Below, in pieces: positions 50,463 through 60,724 of a DNA stretch of 64,000 nucleotides; the first letter of the stretch is position 1, and every line of letters begins with the position of its first letter. This stretch comes from Flavipsychrobacter sp. (lineage in GTDB: Bacteria > Bacteroidota > Bacteroidia > Chitinophagales > Chitinophagaceae). Both the position numbers and the translations under genes were made by a program. The stretch lies in NCBI GenBank assembly GCA_024508935.1, contig JANINW010000036.1:53472-117471 (forward strand), written 5' to 3'. Below the pieces are notes generated by a model. That model saw only the letters and a list, made by a program, of their open reading frames with translations, was not told the origin of the DNA and ran no database searches.

Positions 50463-51553
50463 TCGCCGTTATAAGCATGGCCCATCCACAGTGCACCGCC
50501 TATGCTATCGCGGCTTGCACCGGTAACACTGGCTAAGACATTAGTTTCTTCCCTCCAGCGTAGCGCGCCTATCAATGCCATAACAACAGCTTCTTTATAC
50601 ATAACCGTAGCGGCATCCGGCACTACTACTTCTATATTGTTTGCCTCCACTGCTTTCCTGATGCAATCAACCAGGTAGGTATTTAGAGCACCTCCACCAG
50701 TTACCAGCAGCTTAGTGGACTCTGTCGTTGCGGCGTGTTGTTGTATAGCATTAGCAACCTGCTGTGCTATATGTACCACCATAGTTTGCAGCAGGTCGGC
50801 CGTATCATAAGCGCTTTCCAGCAATGCCGGAAATATCATATTTATTGCTGCTTCATTACTCAATGATTTTGGCGCCTGTAGTTTATAATAGGCGGCTTCA
50901 TTCAGTTGTTCCAGCACCCCGGGCAATAATGTTCCGTTTGCTGCCATTTCTCCATCCCTATCCATAGGCTGCCCTGCCTTCTGTGCCAAAGTGTTCAGTA
51001 CCTGGTTTGCGGGACAGACATCAAAAGCCAGCATTTTATGCGCAATGGTAACATTGGCTATCCCACCAATATTGAGCAGGTAATCATACCCGCCAAACAG
51101 CAACTTGTCGCCAATAGGTACAATAGGTGCTCCCTGCCCACCAAGTGCCACATCCAGCGCCCTGAGGTCACTGATAACGGGCAAGCCTGTTATAGCTGCA
51201 ATAGTAGCACCATCGCCTATTTGCCCGGTTGTATGGCTACCCGGTTCATGAAATACTGTATGGCCGTGCGATGCTATAAAATGAACGGCATGCTCTATAT
51301 TATTATTAGCAATAAATTTATTCACCTGGTCGCCAATGTACCTACCATAAGCAGTATTTAATTTTAAGAACTCCGGCACAGGTAATTCGGCAGCATGTTT
51401 TAGCTTATGCTCCCAGTCTGCATTATAGGTTATACAATCAGCATGAACAATTTCATAAGTCCATTGCCCCCGTACTTCTGTAAGAAAAGTGTAAACGATA
51501 TCCAATCCATCCAGCGAGCTGCCGGACATTAAGCCTATGACTTTATAAACCAT
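50459..51553 (-). CDS. anmK: Anhydro-N-acetylmuramic acid kinase
   Basis: A 364-aa kinase of usual length. It phosphorylates anhydro-MurNAc in peptidoglycan recycling. Motifs are G-L-M-S-G-S-S-L-D-G-L-D (N-terminal, residues 7-18), the H-G-H-T-V-F-H near residue 95, G-G-I-A-N-V-T near 168 and the C-terminal G-G-G-A-L-N-T-Y-L (about 284-292). The gene ends 4 nt inside the convergent CoA-binding protein gene. No other recycling genes are adjacent, so it stands alone. Confidence 0.96.
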   Translation of the reverse strand: MVYKVIGLMSGSSLDGLDIVYTFLTEVRGQWTYEIVHADCITYNADWEHKLKHAAELPVPEFLKLNTAYGRYIGDQVNKFIANNNIEHAVHFIASHGHTVFHEPGSHTTGQIGDGATIAAITGLPVISDLRALDVALGGQGAPIVPIGDKLLFGGYDYLLNIGGIANVTIAHKMLAFDVCPANQVLNTLAQKAGQPMDRDGEMAANGTLLPGVLEQLNEAAYYKLQAPKSLSNEAAINMIFPALLESAYDTADLLQTMVVHIAQQVANAIQQHAATTESTKLLVTGGGALNTYLVDCIRKAVEANNIEVVVPDAATVMYKEAVVMALIGALRWREETNVLASVTGASRDSIGGALWMGHAYNGD

Positions 51554-51649
51554 GGCGCAAATTACATTAATGGATCAATTGCCCATACAGATGCACAGAA
51601 ACAATGATATAATTATCCCATTCTGATAGGCAGCCATTAACTTAGCGCT

Positions 51650-52267
51650 ATGTATAAGATGCCGCACTTTACAGAAAAAGACATGAATGCAGTCATAGAT
51701 TTTATGAAAGCTCATTCGTTTATTACACTTATTGGCACTAATGGTTCCATGCCTGTAGCAACGCAGGTACCAGTACTACTTGCAGAAAAAGATGGCAAAA
51801 TGATACTACGCGGGCATATTATGAAACACACCGACCATTACCAGGCATTTACGCAAAATGCTGCTGCCTTGGCTATGTTTACCGGGCCGCATTGCTATGT
51901 AAGCAGTAGTTGGTATAAGGAAAGGAATATTGGTTCTACCTGGAACTATATGACAGTGCATGCCAGGGGTACAATAGCATTGTTGGGAGATGAGGATACA
52001 CTACAACTCATAACCGATCTTACGCACTATTATGAAGATAGGCAGCCGATTCCTGAAACGGTGGAGATGATGCCAAAAGAATATGTAAAGGACATGGTGA
52101 AAGCTATCGCAGCATTCGAATTAACAGTTGAGCAAGTAGAACCGGTTTTTAAACTCAGTCAAAACCGGAGCGACGAGAGCTATCAGAACATTATACAACA
52201 ATTATACCACGCAGGAGACTACCAAAGCCTGGCCATTGCTGATGAAATGATAAAACGCCGGATATAA
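51650..52267 (+). CDS. PaiB-like FMN-binding protein
   Basis: A 205-aa protein of the PaiB family (FMN_bind_2). Features are the N-terminal M-Y-K-M-P-H-F, the F-M-K-A-H-S-F-I-T-L-I-G-T near residues 18-30, the H-I-M-K-H-T-D-H-Y (about 55-63), Y-V-S-S-S-W-Y near 83-89 and the T-W-N-Y-M-T-V-H near 97-104. PaiB in Bacillus acts with PaiA as a negative transcriptional regulator; no PaiA is nearby. A flavin-binding split-barrel fold is expected, with no known target here. Confidence 0.92.
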   Translation: MYKMPHFTEKDMNAVIDFMKAHSFITLIGTNGSMPVATQVPVLLAEKDGKMILRGHIMKHTDHYQAFTQNAAALAMFTGPHCYVSSSWYKERNIGSTWNYMTVHARGTIALLGDEDTLQLITDLTHYYEDRQPIPETVEMMPKEYVKDMVKAIAAFELTVEQVEPVFKLSQNRSDESYQNIIQQLYHAGDYQSLAIADEMIKRRI

Positions 52268-52280
52268 AGGCATAAAAAAA

Positions 52281-52298
52281 GAGCAGTGATGACTGCTC
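52281..52298. terminator. Bidirectional terminator between convergent genes
   Basis: The 7-bp stem GAGCAGT / ACTGCTC with loop GATG is flanked by A7 (52274-52280) on the left and a T-run on the right. It serves the PaiB-like gene (+) and the S9 peptidase gene (-). Confidence 0.85.
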
Positions 52299-52319
52299 CT
52301 TTTTTATAAACTGTCCATT

Positions 52320-54500
52320 TTACCTTTTATAGGTAAGTCCCATATTATAGAACAAGAATGACCATTTGTCTGCCTGCTCATCTATCAGCATAGTAGTTGG
52401 TTTACCGGCACCGTGCCCTGCTTTGGTTTCTATCCTTATCAGTACAGGATTCGGACAGGTTTGTGCAGCCTGCAGCGCTGCTGCAAACTTGAAAGAGTGC
52501 GCTGGTACTACGCGGTCATCATGATCTCCGGTTATGACCATCGTGGCAGGATAACATGGTCCTTTGCGTACATTATGCACCGGGGAATAATTCAACAAGT
52601 AGCGGAACATATTCCTATTGTCATCAGCAGTACCATAATCATAAGCCCAGCCTGCACCTGCAGTGAATTTATGGTAGCGCAGCATATCCAGCACCCCTAC
52701 CGCAGGAAAGCATACCCTGAAATAATCTGGATGTTGTGTGATACTGGCACCGACCAGCAAACCGCCGTTAGAGCCCCCGGAAATGGCGAGGTATGGTTTC
52801 GATGTATATTTTTCCGCTATCAGGTAATCTGCTGCAGCTATAAAATCGTCAAATACATTTTGCTTCTCCATTTTAGTGCCATGATTATGCCAGTCATCTC
52901 CATACTCACCGCCACCGCGTATATTGGCAACAGCATATACACCGCCTGCTTCCATAAACACCAGATTGCTGACACTGAATGCCGGCGTAAGACTAATGCT
53001 AAAACCACCGTAACCGTAAAGCATAGTCGGGTTTTTACCATCCAGTTTTACACCTTTTTTGTAAGTAATAACCATTGGCACACGGGTACTGTCTTTTGAA
53101 CGATAAAAGACCTGCTTGCTCTCGTACATGCTGGGGTCGAATTTCACACCCGATTTCTTATATACCTCAGATTTGCCGCTTTCTATATCGTATTTAAAAA
53201 TAGTAGGCGGGTATACATAAGATGTAAAGCTATAGTACATATCTTTTTGCTCGGCTTTACCGCTGAAACCGCTGGCTGTGCCTAAGCCCGGCAAGGTAAT
53301 AGTACGCTCCTGTTTACCATCAAGCCCATATTGGTATACCTGCGACACAGCATCTTTCAGGTATTGTGCATACAGTTTGCGGCCGCATGATGAAACCGTT
53401 AACGGGAACTGGTTGGCAGGTATCAGTGTTTTCCAGTTAGAAGGCTCCGGGTTACTGGCATCGGCCACAACCAGGCGCCTGGTAGGAGCATCTATATTAG
53501 TAACGATATATAGTTTGCCGTTCTCTGAATAAACTACCTCATGCTCATTTGTAAAACCGGTAACAACAGGTGTTATAGGAGCATTTTTCTTAGAAAGATC
53601 TTTGATATAAAGCTCATTGCCATAAGTAGCATTTGCCGCAGAGATGATAAGGTATTTCTGATCTTCGGTAACTCCTCCGCCTATATAGCGGCGCGGTGTA
53701 GTTTCTCCACCAAATACCATTTCATCTTTAGACTGCTGAGCGCCAAGCTTGTGAAAATACAGTTTATGAAACTGTGTTTTGCCGGAGAGCACACTACCCT
53801 CTTTAGGCCTGTCGTAGCTACTGTAGTAAAACCCTTCATTCCCCTGCCATGAAAGTCCGCTGAATTTTACATTTTCAAGGGTATCGCCTAATTGTTTTTT
53901 TGTGTTGGCATCTAATATAATGACCTTGGTCCAGTCTGAACCACCTTCTGATATCTGGTAGGCACACAGAGAACCATCTTTCGTAAACTCTATACCTGAT
54001 AAAGAGGTTGTACCATCTGCAGAAAATTTATTCGGGTCAAGAAACACTTCAGGTTCCTTTCCATCTTTCTGGCGGTATAGAACCGATTGGTTTTGCAGTC
54101 CGTCGTTTTTATAGAAATAAGTGTACTCACCCTCTTTGAAAGGCGCTGTATATTTTTCATAATTCCATAATTCAGTGAGGCGCTTTTTAATATCTGCACG
54201 GAAAGGTATTTTATCCAGGTAGGCATTTGTCACCACGTTCTGGCGTTTTACCCAATCCTTTACATTATCAGATGTATCATATTCCAGCCAGCGATATGGG
54301 TCATTTATCTTTTCTCCAAAGAAATCATCCCATTGCTCTACTGTTTTTGTCTCAGGATATTTTCCCTTGAAAGCTGCAGGGTTATCATCTACTGCCACCA
54401 TAGACACTGCTTTTACAGACGGCTTTGGTTGAGGCTTTTTTTGTGCGTTTGCCGACATACTGATTACTAAAGGAACTACTAATAAAAATGATGACTTCAT
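52320..54500 (-). CDS. Prolyl oligopeptidase family serine peptidase (S9A)
   Basis: A 726-aa secreted peptidase with a signal peptide (to about residue 19, S-A-N-A). A seven-bladed propeller domain (about 100-430) precedes an alpha/beta-hydrolase domain. The triad is Ser in I-S-G-G-S-N-G-G (near residue 578), Asp in T-G-D-H-D-D-R-V (near 660) and His in K-A-G-H-G-A-G (near 696), so it should be active. It cleaves short peptides after proline, here in the periplasm or outside. No lipobox or T9SS tail is seen. The N-terminal N-Y-E-K-Y and P-F-R-A-D-I-K-K-R-L-T-E are family-typical. Confidence 0.93.
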   Translation of the reverse strand: MKSSFLLVVPLVISMSANAQKKPQPKPSVKAVSMVAVDDNPAAFKGKYPETKTVEQWDDFFGEKINDPYRWLEYDTSDNVKDWVKRQNVVTNAYLDKIPFRADIKKRLTELWNYEKYTAPFKEGEYTYFYKNDGLQNQSVLYRQKDGKEPEVFLDPNKFSADGTTSLSGIEFTKDGSLCAYQISEGGSDWTKVIILDANTKKQLGDTLENVKFSGLSWQGNEGFYYSSYDRPKEGSVLSGKTQFHKLYFHKLGAQQSKDEMVFGGETTPRRYIGGGVTEDQKYLIISAANATYGNELYIKDLSKKNAPITPVVTGFTNEHEVVYSENGKLYIVTNIDAPTRRLVVADASNPEPSNWKTLIPANQFPLTVSSCGRKLYAQYLKDAVSQVYQYGLDGKQERTITLPGLGTASGFSGKAEQKDMYYSFTSYVYPPTIFKYDIESGKSEVYKKSGVKFDPSMYESKQVFYRSKDSTRVPMVITYKKGVKLDGKNPTMLYGYGGFSISLTPAFSVSNLVFMEAGGVYAVANIRGGGEYGDDWHNHGTKMEKQNVFDDFIAAADYLIAEKYTSKPYLAISGGSNGGLLVGASITQHPDYFRVCFPAVGVLDMLRYHKFTAGAGWAYDYGTADDNRNMFRYLLNYSPVHNVRKGPCYPATMVITGDHDDRVVPAHSFKFAAALQAAQTCPNPVLIRIETKAGHGAGKPTTMLIDEQADKWSFLFYNMGLTYKR

Positions 54501-54679
54501 GTATATGAAAATTTAATACACAGCATAGTGCTGTCATTAATAATGACCGAAAATACCACGGAATGTGCTAAAAACAGAAATAAATTGTTTTTACAAACTT
54601 TAGACATCTTAGTCTGTTTAAATTTGCACGCTCCTATTAAGGATTATTAAAATCTTCATAGGATATGGATTTAGGAAGC

Positions 54680-54687
54680 TATTTTTG
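54680..54687 (+). promoter_or_regulatory. -7 box upstream of tamB
   Basis: TATTTTTG (TAnnTTTG) followed by TAGC. The predicted transcript would start near 54694, about 20 nt before the proposed CTG start, and contains no ATG before 54765. Confidence 0.5.
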
Positions 54688-54713
54688 TAGCTAAGTACTT
54701 ATAAAACAGCAAA

Positions 54714-57700
54714 CTGAAACGTTTCCTGAAAATACTGCGCAATACCCTCCTAGTAATCATAGGATTGGTGCTGGCTTTAATGTTTCTCGTTACATTAAAA
54801 CCGGTGCAGAACTTTATTGCCCGCCGCGCAGTAACTATTTTGGCCGACAAACTAAAAACCCGGGTCGCATTACAGAATATTAAAATAGATTTCTTAAACC
54901 ATATTCTAATAGAAGGCCTTTACATAGAAAGCCGCCAGCACGATACGCTGTTATATGCCGGGCAGGCAAGGGTACGCATCACCGATTGGTTCTTCCTGAA
55001 AAAGGGCAAGCCGGAACTCACCTATCTCGGGCTGCACGATGCATACGTACACCTGTACCGCACTGCAAAATCAGAAGAATGGAATTACCAGTTTATCGCT
55101 GATGCTTTTAGCAGTGGGCCTAAAAAACCAAAGACGACTAAGAAGAGCAATGATTTTGAAATAGACCTGAAGAAGATCGACATACAGCGTACCCGGTTTC
55201 ACATGGATGATGCATGGACGGGAAATGATATGGATTTTGATGTGGGCAGCCTGCAGGTGAAAGGTCGCAATACAGACCTTGTGAAGCATATTATAGACAT
55301 AGATGACCTGACCCTTGAAAATGTGGCAATAGCCATGCGCGACTATGATGGCGGGCGGCCTCCCCGCCCTAAGAAGCCAAAGAACAATACGGTTGACACT
55401 ACAGCCTTTAATACCGATAACTGGAAAATAAAAGCCGACAATCTATCACTGGAGAACTGTGCTTTTTCTAACGACATAGGCAAAGACAAACCTACCGCCG
55501 GAGAATTTGACCCGGAGCATATTAGGGTCAGCAAGATCAATATGAGCGTTAAAGACCTTGCTATAAATAAAGATACACTTACGGCAAGACTAAAGAACTT
55601 CTCTGCAGCCGAGCGCTGTGGTCTTTTGGTAAAAAAGCTGCAGGCAGATGTAACGGTTTCGCCTAATGCTTCTATTTGCGACAATCTTTACCTTGAAACC
55701 AATAGCAGTATACTGAAACGTTATTATGCCATGCGCTACCAGCGCTTTCCTGATTTTAATGACTATATCAACAAAGTGGTTATGGAAGGGCATTTTGATG
55801 ATGCGTCGGTTGACTCGAAAGATGTAGCCTTCTTTGCCCCGGTATTGAAACAGTACCCTGCTATTTTAAGAATATCGGGAAATGTTGCAGGAACGGTGGA
55901 CAGCATAACCGGAAAAAAACTGGCTATCAGCGATGGTGCAAATATTGTAAAAGGCAACTTGTCTATGATAGGATTGCCTGATATAAATCGCACATTCATC
56001 AATTATGAAAACGGAGAATTTTATACAAGCGGCAAAGGTATATTGAGGTATGCCCCTTCGTTAAAGAATAATCCAAACATCAATATAGAGAGCATAACAC
56101 ATGCCTACTTCAAAGGGAATTTTAAAGGCTATATAGAAAACTTCGCGTTTAATGGTACCCTTGCTACCAACCTTGGAATCATCACATCTGATATAAAGAT
56201 GAAATTGCCGCAACACAAGGGCAGCAACGCGGCTTATTCCGGTACTATATCTACCAACAACCTGAATATTGGCGCATTCCTCCGCCAGTCAGACCTTGGC
56301 ACAGTATCAATGAAAGCTAATGTTACCGGCAATTCATTTGATCCATTAAACGCTTCGGCTAAAATTGACGCCAGCATAGGGCATATCACTTACAGGGGGT
56401 ATGCCTATCAGAATATTACAGCTGAAGGCGTATTGGCCAAAAATAAATTTACCGGCAAACTGCTGGTAGATGATCCTAATCTTGCACTGGCCTTTAACGG
56501 GGATGCTGACTTCAGCAACAAAGAAGTAAAACTGAATGCTACGGCCAACCTTTTGAAGAGTGATTTTGCTGCTTTAAAACTCAGTAAAGACTCTATAACA
56601 CTTTCTGCCGACTTTGACCTGGACTGCGTTGGAACGAATATTGACAATTTCTCTGGTTACGCCAAACTATATAACATCAACCTGGTAAGGAATAAGCACC
56701 GTATGGACCTTGACTCCATATACCTGAACTCATCGCAGGAAAACGGCAATAAGTATATTGTTGTAGAAAGTAATGCACTGGCGGCCAAAATAAGCGGCCA
56801 GTATGAATTAAGCAGCCTCCCTTATTCATTCCAATATTACCTGGCCGGATACTTACCGAATTATATACACAAACCAACCAAGTATGCTGCCGACCAAAAC
56901 CTGCGTTTTGAAATTACCACCCGCGAAATAGACAGCCTGTTGGCAGTAGCAGTGCCAAGCATAAAAGGCTTCAGTAATTCAACTATTAATGGCACACTGA
57001 ATACTACACAACAAAGCCTGAACCTGGACGTGAACATACCTTATGGCAGGGTCAGCAGTGTTACCTTCCGCAATGTAGCCGCAAAAGGTACGGGCAATTT
57101 TAATTCGCTTACTTTAAACGCTAATGCAGGCAATGTATATGTTGGCGATAGTGCTATTACCGGGTCTATGAGCCTGAACACTACTATTGGTAACGACTCT
57201 CTTAGCTTTTCTATTTCTACTACATCACCCGATGCATTCGGCACAGCCAATATTAGCGGTGGCGCTTCAGCCAGGGGGGATACGCTGCGCTTTTCGCTGC
57301 TGCCATCCGATTTTTACCTGAACAACGACAAATGGAATATCAATGGAGGCAGGGCTGTCTACGCAAGTAACTATTTATGGGTGAACGGCTTGAGCATTCA
57401 ATCCGGTTTGCAGCAAATAAATGTTAACTCTCAAAACAACACGCAAACAATACTTGTAGACATCAAAGAACTGGACGTTGCACAGTTAGGTAACCTGGCA
57501 GGTATTTCCTCTTACCAACCCGAGGGTCGTATCAATGGATCTATAAAGGTGGACAATGTCCTGCAAAAAATGTTTGTCACTGCTAATATAAAGGCCACAG
57601 ATGTAAAGCTGATGGCCGATACGCTTGGCGATATAAATATCGCAGGCACGTATGATGCAGCTAAGAACGTACTGAACCTCGACAATACCTCGGGTATCTA

Positions 57701-59513
57701 TCGCGGTAACTCTTCTATCACAGCTTCCGGAAAGCTGATCTTATTTGATAGTGTTAGCGGCCAGAAACTGGATGGCAATATACAATTCAATAATACGCCG
57801 CTTTCATGGACCTCTGCTTTGCTGCAGGGATATATCAGCAGGATATCGGGCACACTGAACGGCACGGTTAATATCGGTGGCACTGCTGCCAAGCCCGATG
57901 TTGACGGTTCTGTAAAACTAAGCGATGCAGGATTGCGTATTGACATGCTGGGGCCATACTATACTATACCAACAGCAACTATTACTGTAAACAATAAGGA
58001 AATTAACCTTGGCAGCATTGAACTGATAGATGCATATAAAAACACAGCTATCCTGCAGGGTAAGATCATGCATGACAGGTTTAGCAAAATGCGTATCAGT
58101 GCTAACCTGCACACGAATAAATTTGAGGTTATCAACCTGAAAGAATACGAGAGCAATTTGTTTTACGGCAACCTGGTTGCAGGCATGCAAAACCTGACCG
58201 TAAACGGCTACTTTGACGATATAACGCTTCGCATTACCAGGGCCGTACCGGAAGAAAAATCGCATCTTTTCCTGCCCATAGGCACGACAAGCGCAGGAGA
58301 GAATACGTATAGTTATGTAACATTCAAAAACTATGGTACCGCCCAACAAGTCGTGGGGAGGAAGCGCAATAAAAATAAATTCACGATCAGTATAGATGCG
58401 CTGCTGAACCCCCTTGCGGAAATAACCATGGTGCTGGACCCATCTACGGGTGATGCCATTAATGCGACCGGCACAGGTTCTATTAATATCACTATACCGG
58501 CCGGAAACGATATACGCATGACCGGTACTTATGAAATTGAAGAAGGCGACTACACGTTCACATTGAAGCAGCTTTTCTTCAAACGAAAATTTGATCTGAA
58601 TAAAGGCAGCCGTATAGCTTTCAGGGGGCCGATAGCCCAAACAGACATGGATATAGAAGGTGTGTACCGCACTACGGCACGCCTATATGACCTGCTTAAT
58701 AACAGTGAAAAGACAGCTATATCTAATGACCAGCGGGAACTTTCCGAAACACGCGCACCGCAGGACGTGGACCTGTTATTGTATATGCGCGGTAGTCTAA
58801 CCGAGCCCAAACTCACTTTTAAGCTGGACCTGCCGAGCAGAAGAGGTATTGGTACTTACGCCTACCAAAAGCTGAACATAATAAATCAAAATGAAAAAGA
58901 CCTGTTTAATGAGGTAGCTTCACTCTTGCTTATCAATTCATTTACTCCTCTTGATGGTGGTTTGGGCGAAGGTGGTAGCGCTACTGCTGCCGGAGCCATT
59001 AGCAACGTGAGCGAAGTATTGTCCAGTACTGCATCTGCACAGGTAACCAATATCGTAAACAAAATAACCGGCGACAAAAACCTGGCTATAGACTTGCGGT
59101 ATAAAACCTATAGTTATGGTACTGCACAGGATGCCACTAACAGAAATGAATTATCTTTTGGTGTAAGAAAAAACCTGTTCAATGACAGGTTAGCATTACA
59201 GGTAGGTAGTTCTTACGACTGGGGACGTTCCTCTGCCAGCAGCAGTGGTACTACCAACAACCTTGCAGGTGACTTCCGCATAGAATATTTATTGAAGGAA
59301 GGAGGCAATCTCAGGCTTAGCATATTCCGTACCAGCAGTTATGATGCTATTGTAGACAACAATGTATCACGGGGCGGTGCCGCCCTCTCCTGGCGTAAAT
59401 CTTTTAATACTTTAGCAGAATTCTTCAGGGGTGAACGCTATGCAAAACGGCAGGAATTAGAAAACACATTACCTGCAGACACAACTACCGACCGCAGGAA
59501 CGGCACTGAGTAG
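54714..59513 (+). CDS. tamB: Translocation and assembly module TamB-like protein
   Basis: About 1599 aa if started at CTG 54714. TamB-like proteins bridge inner and outer membranes and carry phospholipids outward (family knowledge; AsmA-like repeats). The C-terminal DUF490/TamB domain (about 1130-1560) has N-G-T-V-N-I-G-G-T-A-A-K-P-D, L-L-L-Y-M-R-G-S-L-T-E-P-K-L-T-F and G-T-Y-E-I-E-E-G-D-Y-T-F. The frame open from the stop at 54702 has no ATG; the first in-frame starts are CTG 54714 and TTG 54765. CTG gives the basic K-R-F-L-K-I-L-R-N followed by a full hydrophobic anchor, whereas TTG would cut that anchor short. The CTG start is inferred. Confidence 0.9.
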   Translation: MKRFLKILRNTLLVIIGLVLALMFLVTLKPVQNFIARRAVTILADKLKTRVALQNIKIDFLNHILIEGLYIESRQHDTLLYAGQARVRITDWFFLKKGKPELTYLGLHDAYVHLYRTAKSEEWNYQFIADAFSSGPKKPKTTKKSNDFEIDLKKIDIQRTRFHMDDAWTGNDMDFDVGSLQVKGRNTDLVKHIIDIDDLTLENVAIAMRDYDGGRPPRPKKPKNNTVDTTAFNTDNWKIKADNLSLENCAFSNDIGKDKPTAGEFDPEHIRVSKINMSVKDLAINKDTLTARLKNFSAAERCGLLVKKLQADVTVSPNASICDNLYLETNSSILKRYYAMRYQRFPDFNDYINKVVMEGHFDDASVDSKDVAFFAPVLKQYPAILRISGNVAGTVDSITGKKLAISDGANIVKGNLSMIGLPDINRTFINYENGEFYTSGKGILRYAPSLKNNPNINIESITHAYFKGNFKGYIENFAFNGTLATNLGIITSDIKMKLPQHKGSNAAYSGTISTNNLNIGAFLRQSDLGTVSMKANVTGNSFDPLNASAKIDASIGHITYRGYAYQNITAEGVLAKNKFTGKLLVDDPNLALAFNGDADFSNKEVKLNATANLLKSDFAALKLSKDSITLSADFDLDCVGTNIDNFSGYAKLYNINLVRNKHRMDLDSIYLNSSQENGNKYIVVESNALAAKISGQYELSSLPYSFQYYLAGYLPNYIHKPTKYAADQNLRFEITTREIDSLLAVAVPSIKGFSNSTINGTLNTTQQSLNLDVNIPYGRVSSVTFRNVAAKGTGNFNSLTLNANAGNVYVGDSAITGSMSLNTTIGNDSLSFSISTTSPDAFGTANISGGASARGDTLRFSLLPSDFYLNNDKWNINGGRAVYASNYLWVNGLSIQSGLQQINVNSQNNTQTILVDIKELDVAQLGNLAGISSYQPEGRINGSIKVDNVLQKMFVTANIKATDVKLMADTLGDINIAGTYDAAKNVLNLDNTSGIYRGNSSITASGKLILFDSVSGQKLDGNIQFNNTPLSWTSALLQGYISRISGTLNGTVNIGGTAAKPDVDGSVKLSDAGLRIDMLGPYYTIPTATITVNNKEINLGSIELIDAYKNTAILQGKIMHDRFSKMRISANLHTNKFEVINLKEYESNLFYGNLVAGMQNLTVNGYFDDITLRITRAVPEEKSHLFLPIGTTSAGENTYSYVTFKNYGTAQQVVGRKRNKNKFTISIDALLNPLAEITMVLDPSTGDAINATGTGSINITIPAGNDIRMTGTYEIEEGDYTFTLKQLFFKRKFDLNKGSRIAFRGPIAQTDMDIEGVYRTTARLYDLLNNSEKTAISNDQRELSETRAPQDVDLLLYMRGSLTEPKLTFKLDLPSRRGIGTYAYQKLNIINQNEKDLFNEVASLLLINSFTPLDGGLGEGGSATAAGAISNVSEVLSSTASAQVTNIVNKITGDKNLAIDLRYKTYSYGTAQDATNRNELSFGVRKNLFNDRLALQVGSSYDWGRSSASSSGTTNNLAGDFRIEYLLKEGGNLRLSIFRTSSYDAIVDNNVSRGGAALSWRKSFNTLAEFFRGERYAKRQELENTLPADTTTDRRNGTE

Positions 59514-59515
59514 AT

Positions 59516-60697
59516 TTACCGTTTAGAGACCTGTGTCAAATAGCCCTCGAGTGTTGCAGCTATGGCATCCCAGCCAAAACGCGACCGTATCACTTCTACA
59601 CCTTTTTGTCCTACCTTGGTTCGTAATGTTTCAGATGATAATAGCTCTATTACACTGTCTGCAAAGCTTTTAGCATCAGTTTGCATAATGGCACCTTCGC
59701 CGCTTTCAATACCTAAACCTTTGAAACCTATATTAGAACAAACTACCGGTATGCCCATAGCCATACCCTCCAGCACTTTATTTTGTGTACCTGCACCAAA
59801 CCTCAGCGGCGCAACAACTACGCTGGCCGCATTATACACAGCAGCAAGGTCTTTTATAAAACCCGTCACTTCCACATGGTCATTTGCCAATGCCTGCACT
59901 TTAGGCACCGGGCGCTGGCCGGCAATAATAAAACGTACGTGGGGTATCTTTTGTCGTATCAGCGGCAGTATATCGTTCACAAAATAAATTACCGCATCTA
60001 TATTAGGTGCATAATCCATATTGCCGGTAAACAATAAGGTATGGTTATGCGAATAATCATGATCTCCTGCCGAGAACAAATTAAGGTCTACCCCATTAGG
60101 CAGTAGCCTGATCGTATCAATATGATGTTGACCTTCGAGGTAGCTGAGATCTTCAGCAGAACAAACCAGCGACAGGTCAAACGCCTGCATGATTTTTTCA
60201 TATTGCCATACACGCTTCTGCTCTATGCGGCCAAATATTTTCAGCAAAGGATTACCCTGCATTTTCATCCGCCTCTGCCAATACAGGGAAAATGCATCCG
60301 GCATATCCAGTATGCGCGGTATATTTTTCTTAGCCGCGAAATAGGGAGACATGCGTAAGTGCTGTACATGCACTGCATCAAATTTATCAGCCTTCAATAT
60401 TTCTTCCAACTTATTGCGCATAGCTGCAGACTGGAAATATAATACCTGTAAAGGCATCGTACTCCATAAACCTGCAATACAATTCAGCGCAGATCGCCAC
60501 TTCGGTAAGTAAACAAGATGTACTTTCTTGAAGACCTTTTCCAGTTCGGCTTTATACTGATACTCCTCTTTGGTTTGCGCAAAAGTAAGCAGGTGCAATT
60601 CATGATGCTGCAATCTCTTGGCAAGATTGTATATTTTCAGCTTATCGCCCCGGTACGGCGGGTATGGTATGCGGTTGGCGAAAAAAAGTATTTTCAA
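59516..60697 (-). CDS. Group 1 (GT4-type) glycosyltransferase
   Basis: A 393-aa glycosyltransferase with GT-B layout. The N-terminal M-K-I-L-F-F-A-N-R-I-P-Y-P-P-Y-R-G-D-K is typical of the TIGR03087-like subgroup linked to exopolysaccharide genes. The C-half shows N-G-V-D (about 200), L-L-F-T-G-N-M-D-Y-A-P-N (about 223-234), and the donor site 'F-G-A-G-T-Q-N-K-V-L-E-G-M-A-M-G-I-P-V' (about 300-318), the E-x7-E family motif region. It adds a sugar from a nucleotide donor to a glycan or lipid; the acceptor is unknown. It begins 27 nt after the ribBA stop on the same strand, so it may share a transcript. Confidence 0.92.
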   Translation of the reverse strand: MKILFFANRIPYPPYRGDKLKIYNLAKRLQHHELHLLTFAQTKEEYQYKAELEKVFKKVHLVYLPKWRSALNCIAGLWSTMPLQVLYFQSAAMRNKLEEILKADKFDAVHVQHLRMSPYFAAKKNIPRILDMPDAFSLYWQRRMKMQGNPLLKIFGRIEQKRVWQYEKIMQAFDLSLVCSAEDLSYLEGQHHIDTIRLLPNGVDLNLFSAGDHDYSHNHTLLFTGNMDYAPNIDAVIYFVNDILPLIRQKIPHVRFIIAGQRPVPKVQALANDHVEVTGFIKDLAAVYNAASVVVAPLRFGAGTQNKVLEGMAMGIPVVCSNIGFKGLGIESGEGAIMQTDAKSFADSVIELLSSETLRTKVGQKGVEVIRSRFGWDAIAATLEGYLTQVSKR

Positions 60698-60724
60698 TAC
60701 AGAAATTGCTTTAGGCGAAAAATA

